A DNA stretch of 53,443 nucleotides from Aeromonas simiae (GTDB lineage: Bacteria > Pseudomonadota > Gammaproteobacteria > Enterobacterales > Aeromonadaceae), in NCBI RefSeq assembly GCF_000820125.1, contig NZ_CDBY01000076.1:1-53443 (forward strand), written 5' to 3'. Positions 33,486 to 42,984 of the stretch are shown in pieces. How positions within the stretch are numbered: position 1 is the stretch's first letter; every line of letters begins with the position of its first letter. The position numbers and the translations under genes were made by a program. The notes under the pieces are model-generated. The model was not told the DNA's origin. It did no database searches and saw only the letters and a program-made list of their open reading frames with translations.

Positions 33486-35366
33486 TCAGCTGTTGTGCTC
33501 GCGGCGCTTGTTACCAAACTTGCGGCCCTTGTCGAACCCACCTTCACGATTGCCTTCGCGGCGATCCTTGTTGAAAGGACGACGCTCCTTGTTGAAGGGG
33601 CGATCGCGGAACTGACGCGGCGCGGCGCTGCGGGTCCCTTCCGGCACTTCGGTGTAGGGGGTGATCATCAGCGGACGCTGGCAGACACGCGCCTTCTTGA
33701 TCACTTCCATCACTTCGGCGCTCATGCCCTTGGGCAGATCGACAGTGGAGAAATCATCGGCGATCTCGATGTTGCCGATGAAGCGGCTTTCGAGGTTGGC
33801 TTCGTTGGCGATAGCGCCGACGATCTGGCCCGGCTTGACGCCGTGATGGGCACCCACGTCAACGCGGAAGCGCTCCATCTTCACGTCAGGATTGTCTTTG
33901 AGCGGACGCGGCTCCAGACCCGGCATGCGACGGGCCGGACGATCACCGCGATCGCCACGGTTGAAATCACGGTCACCGAAGTCACGCGGTTCACGGCGCT
34001 CGAACTCGCGGGGAGGCTGGGAGAGCAGCGGATCCGGCTTGGACTCGTCGAGCAGCAGCGGCTGATCACCTTGCACCAGCTTGGCCAGGGCAGCGGCCAG
34101 CTCGATCGGGTCGACGGACTCTTCCTGTACCAGCTCGTTGACCAGTTCGTAATAGGTCTCGAGCTCCTCACCCATCATGGTTTCGCGGATGCGCTCCTTG
34201 AACTTGGTCAGGCGGTGCTGGTTGATGTCGGCCATGGTCGGCATCTTCATCGGCTCGATGCTCTGACGCGTTGCGTGCTCGATGGAACGCAGCATGCGGC
34301 GCTCGCGCGGGGCCACGAACAGGATAGCCTCACCCTTGCGACCGGCACGGCCGGTACGGCCGATACGGTGCACGTAGGACTCGGTGTCGTACGGAATGTC
34401 GTAGTTCACCACGTGGGTGATACGCTCGACGTCCAGACCACGGGCCACCACGTCGGTAGCGATCAGGATGTCCAGCTGGCCTTGGCGCAGCTTCTCGACG
34501 GTACGCTCACGCAGCTTCTGCGGGATGTCGCCGTGCAGCGCTTCACAGGCATGGCCACGAGCAGCCAGCTTGCCGGCCAGCTCTTCGGCCGCATTCTTGG
34601 TGCGCACGAACACCAGCAGGGCTTCGTAGGATTCCACTTCCAGCAGACGGGTCATGGCTTCCAGCTTATGGGAGCCAGTCACCTGCCAGTAGCGCTGACG
34701 GATGGTGGTCGCGGTCGCGGTCTTGGAGGCGATCTTGATCTCTTTGGGCTGCTTCAGGTGCTTCTGAGCCACACGACGGATCTGCTCCGGCATGGTGGCG
34801 GAGAAGAGGGCCACCTGACGGCCAGCCGGGCACTGCTCCATGATCCAGTCGACGTCGTCGATGAAGCCCATGCGCAGCATCTCGTCCGCCTCGTCCAGCA
34901 CCAGGGCACGCAGACCGGAGAGATCCAGGCTCTTGCGGCGGATAAGGTCCATGACGCGGCCCGGAGTACCGACGACCACCTGGGCACCGCGACGCAGGGC
35001 GCGGATCTGGGTGTCATAGGAGGAGCCACCGTAGATGGGCAGCACCTGGAAATCGGTCATGTGGCTGGCGTAGCGTTGGCACGCCTCGGAAACCTGAATG
35101 GCCAGTTCACGGGTCGGCGCCAGCACCAGGATCTGGGTGGAGCGGCTGCCTGCCTCAAGGCGGGAGAGCAGCGGCAGCGCAAAGGCCGCCGTCTTGCCGG
35201 TACCAGTCTGCGCCTGCCCCAGCAGATCATGGCCCGCCAACAGTGGCGGAATGGCGGCGGCCTGGATGGGGGACGGGCGCTCGTAGCCCACGTCGTGCAG
35301 CGCCTTCAAAATGGGCGCGGCCAATCCAAGCTCGTCAAAAAGGGGCAGATGTTCGGTATCAGACAT
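33486..35366 (-). CDS. deaD: DEAD-box RNA helicase DeaD/CsdA
   Basis: A 626-residue helicase. The core (about 1-370) has every motif: Q motif (F..GYERPSPIQ), AQTGTGKT, PTRELAIQV, GTPGRV, DEAD, SAT, and HRIGRTGRAGR. A dimerisation region follows, then an Arg/Asp/Asn-rich linker (REFERREPRDFGDRDFNRG), a DbpA-type RNA-binding domain (about 470-545, RFRVDVGAHHGVKPGQIVGAIANEA) and a basic Arg/Gly/Asn-rich tail. DeaD unwinds RNA during ribosome assembly and at low temperature. ATG 35366 matches the family start (MSDTEHLPLFDELGL); a frame extending 50 residues upstream overlaps the promoter. Its leader is about 50 bases, much shorter than the E. coli cold-shock leader. Confidence 0.95.
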   Translation of the reverse strand: MSDTEHLPLFDELGLAAPILKALHDVGYERPSPIQAAAIPPLLAGHDLLGQAQTGTGKTAAFALPLLSRLEAGSRSTQILVLAPTRELAIQVSEACQRYASHMTDFQVLPIYGGSSYDTQIRALRRGAQVVVGTPGRVMDLIRRKSLDLSGLRALVLDEADEMLRMGFIDDVDWIMEQCPAGRQVALFSATMPEQIRRVAQKHLKQPKEIKIASKTATATTIRQRYWQVTGSHKLEAMTRLLEVESYEALLVFVRTKNAAEELAGKLAARGHACEALHGDIPQKLRERTVEKLRQGQLDILIATDVVARGLDVERITHVVNYDIPYDTESYVHRIGRTGRAGRKGEAILFVAPRERRMLRSIEHATRQSIEPMKMPTMADINQHRLTKFKERIRETMMGEELETYYELVNELVQEESVDPIELAAALAKLVQGDQPLLLDESKPDPLLSQPPREFERREPRDFGDRDFNRGDRGDRPARRMPGLEPRPLKDNPDVKMERFRVDVGAHHGVKPGQIVGAIANEANLESRFIGNIEIADDFSTVDLPKGMSAEVMEVIKKARVCQRPLMITPYTEVPEGTRSAAPRQFRDRPFNKERRPFNKDRREGNREGGFDKGRKFGNKRREHNS

Positions 35367-35424
35367 AGATTCTTCCAGGTATTTAGGCAGGCGGTTCACA
35401 CCGCGGAACAGCAAAAAGGCGGCG

Positions 35425-35453
35425 ATTATAGCGCCACTTTGCCCTGCTGTCTT
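35425..35453 (-). promoter_or_regulatory. deaD promoter
   Basis: On the minus strand AAGACA (35448-35453), a 17-base spacer and a perfect TATAAT (35425-35430). The predicted start is near 35418. The -35 fits only in its last four bases (GACA). Confidence 0.65.
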
Positions 35454-35548
35454 GAAAAATGTGATTCGTCTCTCAAACAGCCTGCCAAGTATATGCCTGC
35501 CCACCCGCCCTGGCATGCACTATCTGCGCAATTGTGATCGCTTCGCCC

Positions 35549-35977
35549 TCAGGACCGCTTGTGGCGCAGCACCGCCATGGTGATCCGGCTGGTGCAGATG
35601 AGTCGCTCACGCTCGTCGTTGATCTCAATCTGCCACACCTGGGTGGTGGCCCCCAGATGCACCGGACGCGCTACCCCGGTCACCTTCCCTTCCCGCTTGG
35701 CGCGGATATGGTTGGCATTGATGTCAAGGCCGACGCAGTAGTGCTCCTCATCCACCGCCATGTTGGCGGCAATCGAGCCCAGGGTCTCGGCCAGCACCAC
35801 AGAGGCCCCGCCATGCAACATGCCAAACGGCTGATGGGTACGGCTGTCGACCGGCATGGTGGCCGCAATCCAGTCATCGCCAAAGGCGCTGTAGTGAATA
35901 TCAAGGTGTGCCATGAGGGTGTTGCGGGAGCTGGCCTCCAGCCCCTCCAGGCTCATCGCTTTTTTCCAGATGGACAT
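35549..35977 (-). CDS. menI: hotdog-fold acyl-CoA thioesterase MenI/YdiI
   Basis: A 142-residue hotdog thioesterase matching E. coli YdiI: TMPVDSRTHQPFGMLHGGASVVLAETLGS contains the catalytic Glu and the substrate-binding His-Gly-Gly, followed by GLDINANHIRAKREGKVTGVARPVHLG. YdiI hydrolyses 1,4-dihydroxy-2-naphthoyl-CoA in menaquinone synthesis and other acyl-CoAs. In E. coli the gene is next to ydiJ; here one small gene separates them. No other menaquinone gene is in the window. Confidence 0.9.
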   Translation of the reverse strand: MSIWKKAMSLEGLEASSRNTLMAHLDIHYSAFGDDWIAATMPVDSRTHQPFGMLHGGASVVLAETLGSIAANMAVDEEHYCVGLDINANHIRAKREGKVTGVARPVHLGATTQVWQIEINDERERLICTSRITMAVLRHKRS

Positions 35978-36011
35978 GAGCGCTCTCTTTTGAAGGTATC
36001 AGGCGGCCACG

Positions 36012-36494
36012 CTACCACGGGTATGTGACGCCGGGCCACTCGGCCCACGGCGTGTCGCGACCGGGAAAGCGCACCGACGTCCAGTTCCAGCGCCGCCTAA
36101 GCCAGCGCCGGATAACCTCGCTAAACGTCGACGCCGCCACTGGCGAATCGGCGCACAACCAGAAGAAGACCTCGACCTGGACGCCGGGCAGCAGCGAGGG
36201 ATAAAGGTACAGGCCGCCGATCAGCGCCTGCTCCTGCTCCTCCCACACCGTGTAAGCAAACGAGCGGTGGGCGCGAAGCTCCGACACCTGCCACGCCAGA
36301 TCGGCCTCGTGCTGGGCTAGCGAGAAGTGCGCCGATGGCCAGGGGTCATCGGCGCGAAACAGCTGGTGCAGTTGCTCCCGCTCACGCAGCAGCGCCACGT
36401 ACTCGCGCACCGCCTGCGCCTCGTCACAGGCCCGCAGCACAAACCCGGCGTGGGCGTAGTGCTGGGGAACCTGAAAACGGGCGGTCTTGAGCAT
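36012..36494 (-). CDS. GNAT-type N-acetyltransferase-like protein
   Basis: A 160-residue protein with the general pattern of a GNAT acetyltransferase (YVALLREREQLHQLF, WEEQEQALIGGLYLYPSLLPGVQVEVFFWL, WNWTSVRFPGRDTPW). The acetyl-CoA loop is not canonical: no clear R/QxxGxG/A. The ATG overlaps the ydiJ stop as TGATG, so it is translated with ydiJ; upstream in-frame codons lie inside ydiJ and are rejected. The substrate is unknown. An alternative is a catalytically inactive GNAT fold used as a binding protein. Confidence 0.65.
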   Translation of the reverse strand: MLKTARFQVPQHYAHAGFVLRACDEAQAVREYVALLREREQLHQLFRADDPWPSAHFSLAQHEADLAWQVSELRAHRSFAYTVWEEQEQALIGGLYLYPSLLPGVQVEVFFWLCADSPVAASTFSEVIRRWLRRRWNWTSVRFPGRDTPWAEWPGVTYPW

Positions 36495-39400
36495 CACACT
36501 CGCTCGAGCAGGGCCTGCAACGGGTGCTTGAGCTGCTCCCCCTCCATGTGGTTGACCTGGCTGCGGCAGGAGTAACCGGTGACCAGGCAGCGATCCGTCG
36601 GCAGCCGCGACAGGGGCTCGGCCCAGCTCAGCGAGTAAATACCGCGCGAATTTTCGAGGTTGCGGGCATCGTGGCCATAGGTGCCGGCCATGCCGCAGCA
36701 ACCGACTGAGACCGGCTCGAGGCGGGCGCCAAAGCGCTCAAACACCTTCTTCCAATCACCGGTGCTGGTCGGCAGCGCCGTCTTCTCGGTGCAGTGGCCA
36801 AACAGATACCAAGGCGCCTCGTCACGCTCGCGCGCCTCGGGCAGCTCGGCTTGCAACAGCCACTCCTGCACCTGCAACACCTTGAAGTCGCCCCGCGCCT
36901 CGCCCAGCGCCTTGACGTACTCGTCGCGATAGCAGAGCACCATGGCCGGATCGGCTCCGATGAGCGGCACCCCGAGCCGGGCAATCTGATTGAGGAACTG
37001 GGCCGTGGTGGCAGCGGTGCGGGCAAAGCCGCGCAGGAACCCCTTGACGTGCTGCGGCTTGCCGTTGGGCTTGAACGGCAGCAGGTAGGGTTGGTAACCA
37101 AGCCGCTCACACAGACGCACCAGATCGCGCACCACCGGCGCGTCGTAGTAGCTGGTGAAGGGATCTTGCACGATCAGCACCACCTTGGCGCGCTGCTCGG
37201 CGCTCATGCGCTCTAGGCTCGGCAGGTCGAAATAGCGGGCGCGGCTCTCTTTGAGCTCCTCGGCCAGGGTCGGCACCGACAGCAGCGGCAGGTGCACCAG
37301 ACCGACCGTCTTCTCGGTCGCCTTTTGCAGCCACTCCTTTTCCAGGAAGAAGTTCACCATGCGCGGCGCCTTGGCCAGCCAAGGGGTGTAGCCCTCCGAG
37401 GTGCCGATGATGTAATCCTTGGGGCTGCGCAGGTAGCGGCTGTGATAGAGCTGCATGAAGCGGGAGCGGAAGGTGGGCACATCCACCTTGATCGGACACT
37501 GGCTGGTGCACGCCTTGCAAGCAAGACACCCCTCCATCGCCTCCATCACCTCGTGGGAGAAGTCGTACTGGCCCCGCGAGCGGGCCCAGGTGTTGCGCAC
37601 CTTGTCGACGATCTGCTTAAAGCGCACCCCGCCGGTTTGCAGCGCCACCTCCTCGGCCAGCGGATCGAAGCCTTGCAGGGCGAGCTGACGCAGCCACTCA
37701 CGCATCAGGCCGGCACGCCCCTTGGGAGAGTGGCGGCGATCGCGGCTGATCTTGACCGAGGGGCACATGGGCGAGTCGGTCTCGAAGGTAAAGCACAGGC
37801 CGTTGCCGTTGCAGTCGAGCGCTTGGGTGTAGCTGGTGCGCACCGCCAGCGGGATCTGGCGGTCATACTTGCCGCGCTTGGGGCCGTCCACCGACACCAG
37901 CTCGGCATCGCTGCCATAGGGCATGCAGATCTTGCCGGGGTTGAGGCGGTTATCCGGGTCGAACGCCCCCTTGACCCGCTGCAACTCCTCCCAGAGATCG
38001 CCGAAGAAGGCCGGGCTGTATTCCGAGCGGAACCCCTTGCCGTGCTCGCCCCACATCAGGCCGCCGTACTTGGCGGTCAGTGCCACCACCTTGTCGGAGA
38101 TGCGCCGCAGCATCACCTCCTGCTCGGGATCGCACAAGTCCAGCGCCGGGCGCACGTGCAAGACACCCGCATCCACGTGGCCGAACATGCCGTAGTCGAG
38201 CCCATGCTCATCGAGCAGGGCGCGAAACTCCATGATGAAATCGGCCAACGACTCCGGCGGCACGGCGGTGTCTTCGGTGAAGGCCACCGGTTTTTTGCGT
38301 CCGGCGGCGTTGCCAAGCAGCCCCACCGATTTTTTACGCATGGCGTAAACGGTCTCGATGCTCGGCAGGTGGTCACACACCTGATAGCCGATGATGCCGG
38401 CCTCGCCACGGGCCATCAGCTCGTCGATACGCCGGCACAGCTCGGTCACCTTGGCCTGGTGCTCGGCCTCGTCCAGATCGGCGAACTCGACGATGTTTAG
38501 CCCGTCCATCCGCTTGCCCGGCACCTCCTCGATGAGGCTGCGCACCGAGTGCCAGATGATGTCGGCCTTGGCCAGATTGAGCACCTTGGAGTCCACCGTC
38601 TCGACCGACAGTGCCTGGGCCTGCACCATAAAGGGGGCATTTCGCAGCGCAGACGGGAAGCTGTCGTACTTGACGTTGACCAGGGTGCGATAGCGCGGGA
38701 TCGCCGTGATGTTGAGGCGCGCCTCGACGATGAAGCCGAGGGACCCTTCCGAGCCACACAGCACCCGGCTCACGTCGAGGGCATCCTCGGCCGGCTCGTA
38801 GAGGTGCTTGAGATCATAACCGGTCAGGAAGCGGTTGAGCTTGGGGAAGGTGGCCTCGATGTCGGCGCGGCGCTCCTTGCCGATGCGGTAAAGGGCGCGA
38901 TAGATCTCCCCTTCGCGATTCTCGAGCGCCAGCTTGTCAGCCAGTCGCTCCCCTTTGAGCGGCTCGGTGGCGATGATCTCGCCATTTTCCAGCACCGTCT
39001 TGAGCCCCAGCACGTGATCCGAGGTCTTGCCGTAGACCAAGGAGCCCTGCCCCGAGGCGTCGGTATTGACCATGCCGCCGATGGTGGCGCGGTTGGAGGT
39101 GGAGAGATCCGGTGAGAAGAAAAAGCCATGGGGCTTGAGGGCCGCATTGAGCTGATCCTTGATGACGCCGGCTTGCACCCGCACCCAGCCCTGCTCCGGG
39201 TTAATTTCCAGCACCCGGTTCATATGGCGCGACAGATCGACGATAATGCCGGCGCTCAGGGACTGGCCGTTGGTGCCGGTGCCGCCGCCTCTGGGGGAGA
39301 AGGTCAGCTCGCGATAGCGCGGCTCCTGCCCCAACGAGAGCATCAGACTGATGTCGTCGGCATCCCTGGGGAAGATCACCGCCTGAGGAGTAACCTGATA

Positions 39401-39541
39401 GACGCTGTTGTCCGTCGCCATGGCGAGCCGGCCCGCATATGACTTGTCAACGTCACCCCGAAACCCCTTCTCAATGAGGGCATCTAAAAATGCCAGAGTC
39501 AGGGGTGACACACTGCCTTGGTAATCGAGTCTCGGGATCAT
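36494..39541 (-). CDS. ydiJ: FAD/Fe-S D-2-hydroxyacid dehydrogenase YdiJ
   Basis: A 1015-residue flavoprotein fused to an iron-sulfur reductase, close to E. coli YdiJ (1018 residues). The FAD-binding PCMH domain has FSPRGGGTGTNGQSLSAG and TIGGMVNTDASGQGS (about residues 85-170). The C-terminal half has CNGNGLC...MCPS, the cluster motif CLACKACTSQCP and the paired-cysteine CCG/TYGHD signature of glycolate-oxidase/heterodisulfide-reductase proteins (VGCCGMAGTYGHD). E. coli YdiJ oxidises D-2-hydroxyglutarate, and the same is expected here. ATG 39541 agrees with the E. coli start (MIPxxxxxxxV). It leads an operon with the GNAT-like gene. Confidence 0.92.
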   Translation of the reverse strand: MIPRLDYQGSVSPLTLAFLDALIEKGFRGDVDKSYAGRLAMATDNSVYQVTPQAVIFPRDADDISLMLSLGQEPRYRELTFSPRGGGTGTNGQSLSAGIIVDLSRHMNRVLEINPEQGWVRVQAGVIKDQLNAALKPHGFFFSPDLSTSNRATIGGMVNTDASGQGSLVYGKTSDHVLGLKTVLENGEIIATEPLKGERLADKLALENREGEIYRALYRIGKERRADIEATFPKLNRFLTGYDLKHLYEPAEDALDVSRVLCGSEGSLGFIVEARLNITAIPRYRTLVNVKYDSFPSALRNAPFMVQAQALSVETVDSKVLNLAKADIIWHSVRSLIEEVPGKRMDGLNIVEFADLDEAEHQAKVTELCRRIDELMARGEAGIIGYQVCDHLPSIETVYAMRKKSVGLLGNAAGRKKPVAFTEDTAVPPESLADFIMEFRALLDEHGLDYGMFGHVDAGVLHVRPALDLCDPEQEVMLRRISDKVVALTAKYGGLMWGEHGKGFRSEYSPAFFGDLWEELQRVKGAFDPDNRLNPGKICMPYGSDAELVSVDGPKRGKYDRQIPLAVRTSYTQALDCNGNGLCFTFETDSPMCPSVKISRDRRHSPKGRAGLMREWLRQLALQGFDPLAEEVALQTGGVRFKQIVDKVRNTWARSRGQYDFSHEVMEAMEGCLACKACTSQCPIKVDVPTFRSRFMQLYHSRYLRSPKDYIIGTSEGYTPWLAKAPRMVNFFLEKEWLQKATEKTVGLVHLPLLSVPTLAEELKESRARYFDLPSLERMSAEQRAKVVLIVQDPFTSYYDAPVVRDLVRLCERLGYQPYLLPFKPNGKPQHVKGFLRGFARTAATTAQFLNQIARLGVPLIGADPAMVLCYRDEYVKALGEARGDFKVLQVQEWLLQAELPEARERDEAPWYLFGHCTEKTALPTSTGDWKKVFERFGARLEPVSVGCCGMAGTYGHDARNLENSRGIYSLSWAEPLSRLPTDRCLVTGYSCRSQVNHMEGEQLKHPLQALLERV

Positions 39542-39771
39542 GAATCCTTGTTCCCTACTGGTTTTGATACCTGCTGATGACAGGCAATTTAGCCGGCGCT
39601 CCGGCGACCACAATGCCGGGCGGTGCGTCCTGCGCCCGCCTTGGCATTCGCTCACGTCTTTTTGTACGTTGGCCGGCAGTATATCAGCCCTTGCTCAGTC
39701 GGGATCAAGCCCGTCGCGCCACTTGCCGCTGCGACGTAAACCGTTTGTTCAACTATCGATGGAGGATTGTT

Positions 39772-40686
39772 ATGGCTTTATTTAGCCATGTTATCAGTAC
39801 AGAGAAACAGGCCCTCACCCTCTCTCTGTTCGGCTGTATCACCTTTGCCTGCTTCGGCGTCGGTTATGGCCTGTTTGTCGGCTCCCACGCCATCTTACTC
39901 GACGGCGTTTTTACTCTCTTTAGCATGGGCATGACCGGCCTTGGCCTGGTGACCGCCTACCTGGTAACCCGCCCCGATGACGCCCGCTTCCAATACGGCT
40001 ACGCCCACTTCGAGCCCATCGCCAACGTCATCAACGGCACCCTGATCCTGCTGCTCTGTCTGGCGGCCCTCTATGGCGGCCTCACCACCCTCAATGCCGG
40101 TGGGCGCGAGATAGACCTCGACCACGCCCTGCTCTACGCCGCCGTCTCCACCTTCTTCTGCGCCGCCCTCTACCGCCTCGAGGCGCAGGCCGCCGAGCGG
40201 CTCGACTCCGAGCTGGTGCGGGTCGATGCCAAGGAGTGGCAGGTCGACACCATACTGAGCGCCACCCTGCTGCTGGGCTTTGTCATCGCCATGGGGCTCG
40301 AGCAGGCCGGCTATGGCCGCTACAACCGCTACATCGATCCGGTGCTGGTCTCGGTACTGGCCCTGTGCGCCACCCTGATCCCCATCAAGGTGCTGGGGCG
40401 CAACCTGCGCGAAGTGCTCAAGATCGCCCCCAAGGGGGAAGTGCAGCAGAAAGTGCAGGCCGAAGTCGAGGCCCTGCGCCAGCGCTACGGGGTCGAGTGC
40501 TACAGCCACCTGGCCAAGAGCGGCCGCCGCTTCGAGCTTGAGCTCAACATCCTGGTGCCCCACGGGCAGGAGTGGCCCGTCGCCCGTCAAGATGCCCTGC
40601 GCCAGGAGCTGTGGGGGCGCCTTGGCGATACCCTGGGCGAAACCTGGCTCTCGGTCTGCTTCACCCGCGAAGCCCGCTGGCTCTGA
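39772..40686 (+). CDS. cation diffusion facilitator family transporter
   Basis: A 304-residue membrane protein with about six helices and a cytoplasmic C-terminal domain, of the cation efflux family: SLFGCITFACFGVGYGL, QYGYAHFEPIANVINGTLIL and NLREVLKIAP are typical. It would exchange a divalent metal for protons. The metal site looks non-canonical: helix 2 has DGVFT (Asp-x3-Thr, not Asp-x3-Asp) and helix 5 has EWQVD (Glu-x3-Asp, not His-x3-Asp). The start has GGAGG six bases upstream. The ion is therefore uncertain. Confidence 0.83.
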   Translation: MALFSHVISTEKQALTLSLFGCITFACFGVGYGLFVGSHAILLDGVFTLFSMGMTGLGLVTAYLVTRPDDARFQYGYAHFEPIANVINGTLILLLCLAALYGGLTTLNAGGREIDLDHALLYAAVSTFFCAALYRLEAQAAERLDSELVRVDAKEWQVDTILSATLLLGFVIAMGLEQAGYGRYNRYIDPVLVSVLALCATLIPIKVLGRNLREVLKIAPKGEVQQKVQAEVEALRQRYGVECYSHLAKSGRRFELELNILVPHGQEWPVARQDALRQELWGRLGDTLGETWLSVCFTREARWL

Positions 40687-40756
40687 GGGATTATTGTCAT
40701 AATCGCAGCACTCTTCTGGGATTAACCCTCTTTTAGGCAAGGCCATAGCGGCCTAC

Positions 40757-40795
40757 TATGACGCCATCGACAGCGACGCCTGTCCTGGCGTCATA
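40757..40795. promoter_or_regulatory. nested inverted repeat in the leader of the old yellow enzyme gene
   Basis: TATGACGCCA (40757-40766) pairs with TGGCGTCATA (40786-40795), and inside it GACAG (40769-40773) pairs with CTGTC (40780-40784) around a six-base loop. It lies 30 bases before the ATG and has no T run after it. It could be an operator or an mRNA hairpin. Confidence 0.55.
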
Positions 40796-40825
40796 CCGTC
40801 CGCTTCCCTACTTAACGAGGTTTCC

Positions 40826-41932
40826 ATGTCCCACGATCCCCTTTTCTGCCCCCTGCGCCTCGGCCAGCTCTCCTTGCAAAACCGCATCGTCATGCCGCCC
40901 ATGACCCGCTCGCGCGCCGCCCAGCCCGGTGACGTGGCCACCGACCTGATGGCCACCTATTACGCCCAGCGTGCCGGTGCCGGCCTCATCGTCAGCGAAG
41001 GCACCCAGATCTCCCCCACCGCCAAGGGTTATGCCTGGACCCCCGGCATCTACAGCCCCGAGCAGGTGGCCGGCTGGCGCAAGGTGACCGACGCGGTGCA
41101 TGCCAAGGGCGGCGCCATCTTCGCCCAGCTCTGGCACGTCGGACGCGTGACCCACCCGGACAACATCGGCGGCGCCCAGCCGGTCAGCGCCTCGGCCCTG
41201 CGCGCCGAAGGGGTGCGGGTGTTTGTCGACAAGGACAACACCCCGGGCTTTGTCGAGACCGTCACCCCGCGCGCCCTCTCGGTAGCGGAGATCGCCGAGG
41301 TGGTAAACGAGTACCGCCAGGCGGCCCGCAACGCCATCGAAGCCGGCTTTGACGGCATCGAGCTGCACGGCGCCAACGGCTACCTCATCAACCAGTTCCT
41401 CGATTCCGAGTCCAATGCCCGCACCGACCAGTACGGCGGATCGCTCCAAAACCGCCTGCGCTTCCTGCGCGAAGTGGTCGAGGCCGTCGGCGGCGAGATC
41501 GGCATGGAGCGAGTTGGTGTGCGCTTGGCGCCCCTCACCACCCTCAATGGCACGGTCGATGCCGATCCGGAGCAGACCTACACCGCTGCCGCCCGCCTGC
41601 TCGGCGAGCTGGGCGTGGTCTACCTGCACATCGCCGAAGCCGACTGGGACGATGCCCCTGTGATGCGCGGTGAGTTCAAGCAGGCTCTGCGCGAGGTCTA
41701 TCCGGGCACCCTCATCTATGCCGGCAAGTACGATGCCGCCCGCGCCCGCACCGCCATCGCCGAGGGCTGGGCCGACATGGTCGCCTTTGGCCGCCCCTTC
41801 GTGGCCAACCCGGATCTGCCCGAGCGGATCCGCCACGATCTCCCTTGGGCGCCCCACGATCCGGCCACCCTGTTTGGCGGCGACGCCAAGGGGCTGACCG
41901 ACTACCCTAAGGCCGACGGCTCGGCCGCCTGA
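40826..41932 (+). CDS. old yellow enzyme family flavin oxidoreductase (NemA-like)
   Basis: A 368-residue TIM-barrel flavoprotein with the family motifs LQNRIVMPPMTRSRA, FAQLWHVGRV (flavin-site), GFDGIELHGANGYLINQFLDS (substrate-binding His and Asn) and SLQNRLRFLREVV. Old yellow enzymes use NADPH to reduce alkenes of unsaturated carbonyls, nitro compounds and maleimides. The next gene encodes another quinone/alkenal reductase-like protein, so the pair probably answers electrophile stress. Promoter and repressor are not identified, though the hairpin in its leader is a candidate site. Confidence 0.92.
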   Translation: MSHDPLFCPLRLGQLSLQNRIVMPPMTRSRAAQPGDVATDLMATYYAQRAGAGLIVSEGTQISPTAKGYAWTPGIYSPEQVAGWRKVTDAVHAKGGAIFAQLWHVGRVTHPDNIGGAQPVSASALRAEGVRVFVDKDNTPGFVETVTPRALSVAEIAEVVNEYRQAARNAIEAGFDGIELHGANGYLINQFLDSESNARTDQYGGSLQNRLRFLREVVEAVGGEIGMERVGVRLAPLTTLNGTVDADPEQTYTAAARLLGELGVVYLHIAEADWDDAPVMRGEFKQALREVYPGTLIYAGKYDAARARTAIAEGWADMVAFGRPFVANPDLPERIRHDLPWAPHDPATLFGGDAKGLTDYPKADGSAA

Positions 41933-41942
41933 GTGTGACGCA

Positions 41943-41964
41943 AGGCCCGCCCCATGGCGGGCCT
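41943..41964 (+). terminator. hairpin between oxidoreductase genes
   Basis: AGGCCCGCC (41943-41951), loop CCAT, GGCGGGCCT (41956-41964), then GTTTG. A short T run suggests partial termination before the MDR gene. Confidence 0.6.
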
Positions 41965-41982
41965 GTTTGCAAGGAGAACAAG

Positions 41983-42969
41983 ATGAACGCGATAAAAAGC
42001 CAGGGCTGGTGCTGGCAGGCAGCGGGTGAACCCGATGCCCTCATCCTAAGCGATCTCACCCTGCCGGTCCCCGGCCCCGGTGAGGTGGTGGTGGAGAACC
42101 GGGTCATCGCCATCAACCCGGTCGACTGGAAGCTGCTCGAATGGGGCCACCCCGACTGGCAGCCGGGACAAGTGCCCGGCGTCGATGGCATGGGGGTAAT
42201 CGTGGCCTTGGGCGAAGGGGTGCATCACCTGCGCCTCGGCAGCCGGGTCGCCTACCACACGGATCTGCGCCGCCACGGCAGCTTCGCCCGCCACACCTGT
42301 GTGCCGGCGCGCGCCCTGCTGGCGGTGCCAGAGGCGCTCTCTGACGAGGCGGCCGCCGCCTTCCCCTGCCCCGGTCTCACCGCCTGGCAGGCGCTGGCCA
42401 AGCTGCCCGACCTGCATGGGGAGGCCGTGCTGCTCACCGGCGCCGCCAGCAATGTGGGGCGCTACGCCGTCTCGCTGGCACTGGCCCGCGGCGCCCGCGT
42501 GTTTGCCTCGGCCGACGCCCGCCACCACGACGCCCTGCGCCGGCTCGGGGTGCAGGTGGCCGACTATCACGACACCGATTGGCTGGCCACCCTGCGCACC
42601 GCCAACGGCGGTGAGCCGTTTCACGCCATCATCGATCTGGTCTCAAGCGCCCAGGCCGGTGAGCTGTGCCACGCCCTCGGCTATTACGGCCATCTGGTGG
42701 CGGTGCTGGGACGGGTGGAGCAGAGCCCCCTGCCCCCCTTCACCCGCTGCATCTCGCTGCATGAGATCGCCCTCGGCGCCCAGCACGCCCACGGCTCCGC
42801 GCGGCAGTGGCAGCAGCTGGTGCAGGCCGGGGAGTCGATGCTCACCGCCATGGTGAGCGGCGCCATGCCGACCGCCCCGCTGGCCGTGCGCGATTTCGCC
42901 GCCCTGCCGGCCGCGTTGGCCGAGGCCAAGCGGCAAGGGGGCGGACGCAAGTTCCTGCTTCGGGTGTAA
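41983..42969 (+). CDS. zinc-free medium-chain dehydrogenase/quinone oxidoreductase-like protein
   Basis: A 328-residue MDR-family protein: GroES-like N terminus (NPVDWKLLEWG, PGVDGMGVIVALGEGV) and a Rossmann domain with VLLTGAASNVGRYAVSLALARGA as the NAD(P)H site. The catalytic zinc cysteines of alcohol dehydrogenases are absent, pointing to the quinone-oxidoreductase/enoyl-reductase branch that reduces quinones or reactive enals with NADPH. AAGGAG precedes the ATG. It lies 50 bases after the old yellow enzyme gene with only a weak hairpin between. The LysR gene downstream is convergent. Confidence 0.85.
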   Translation: MNAIKSQGWCWQAAGEPDALILSDLTLPVPGPGEVVVENRVIAINPVDWKLLEWGHPDWQPGQVPGVDGMGVIVALGEGVHHLRLGSRVAYHTDLRRHGSFARHTCVPARALLAVPEALSDEAAAAFPCPGLTAWQALAKLPDLHGEAVLLTGAASNVGRYAVSLALARGARVFASADARHHDALRRLGVQVADYHDTDWLATLRTANGGEPFHAIIDLVSSAQAGELCHALGYYGHLVAVLGRVEQSPLPPFTRCISLHEIALGAQHAHGSARQWQQLVQAGESMLTAMVSGAMPTAPLAVRDFAALPAALAEAKRQGGGRKFLLRV

Positions 42970-42984
42970 CCCAGGCACATAAGC

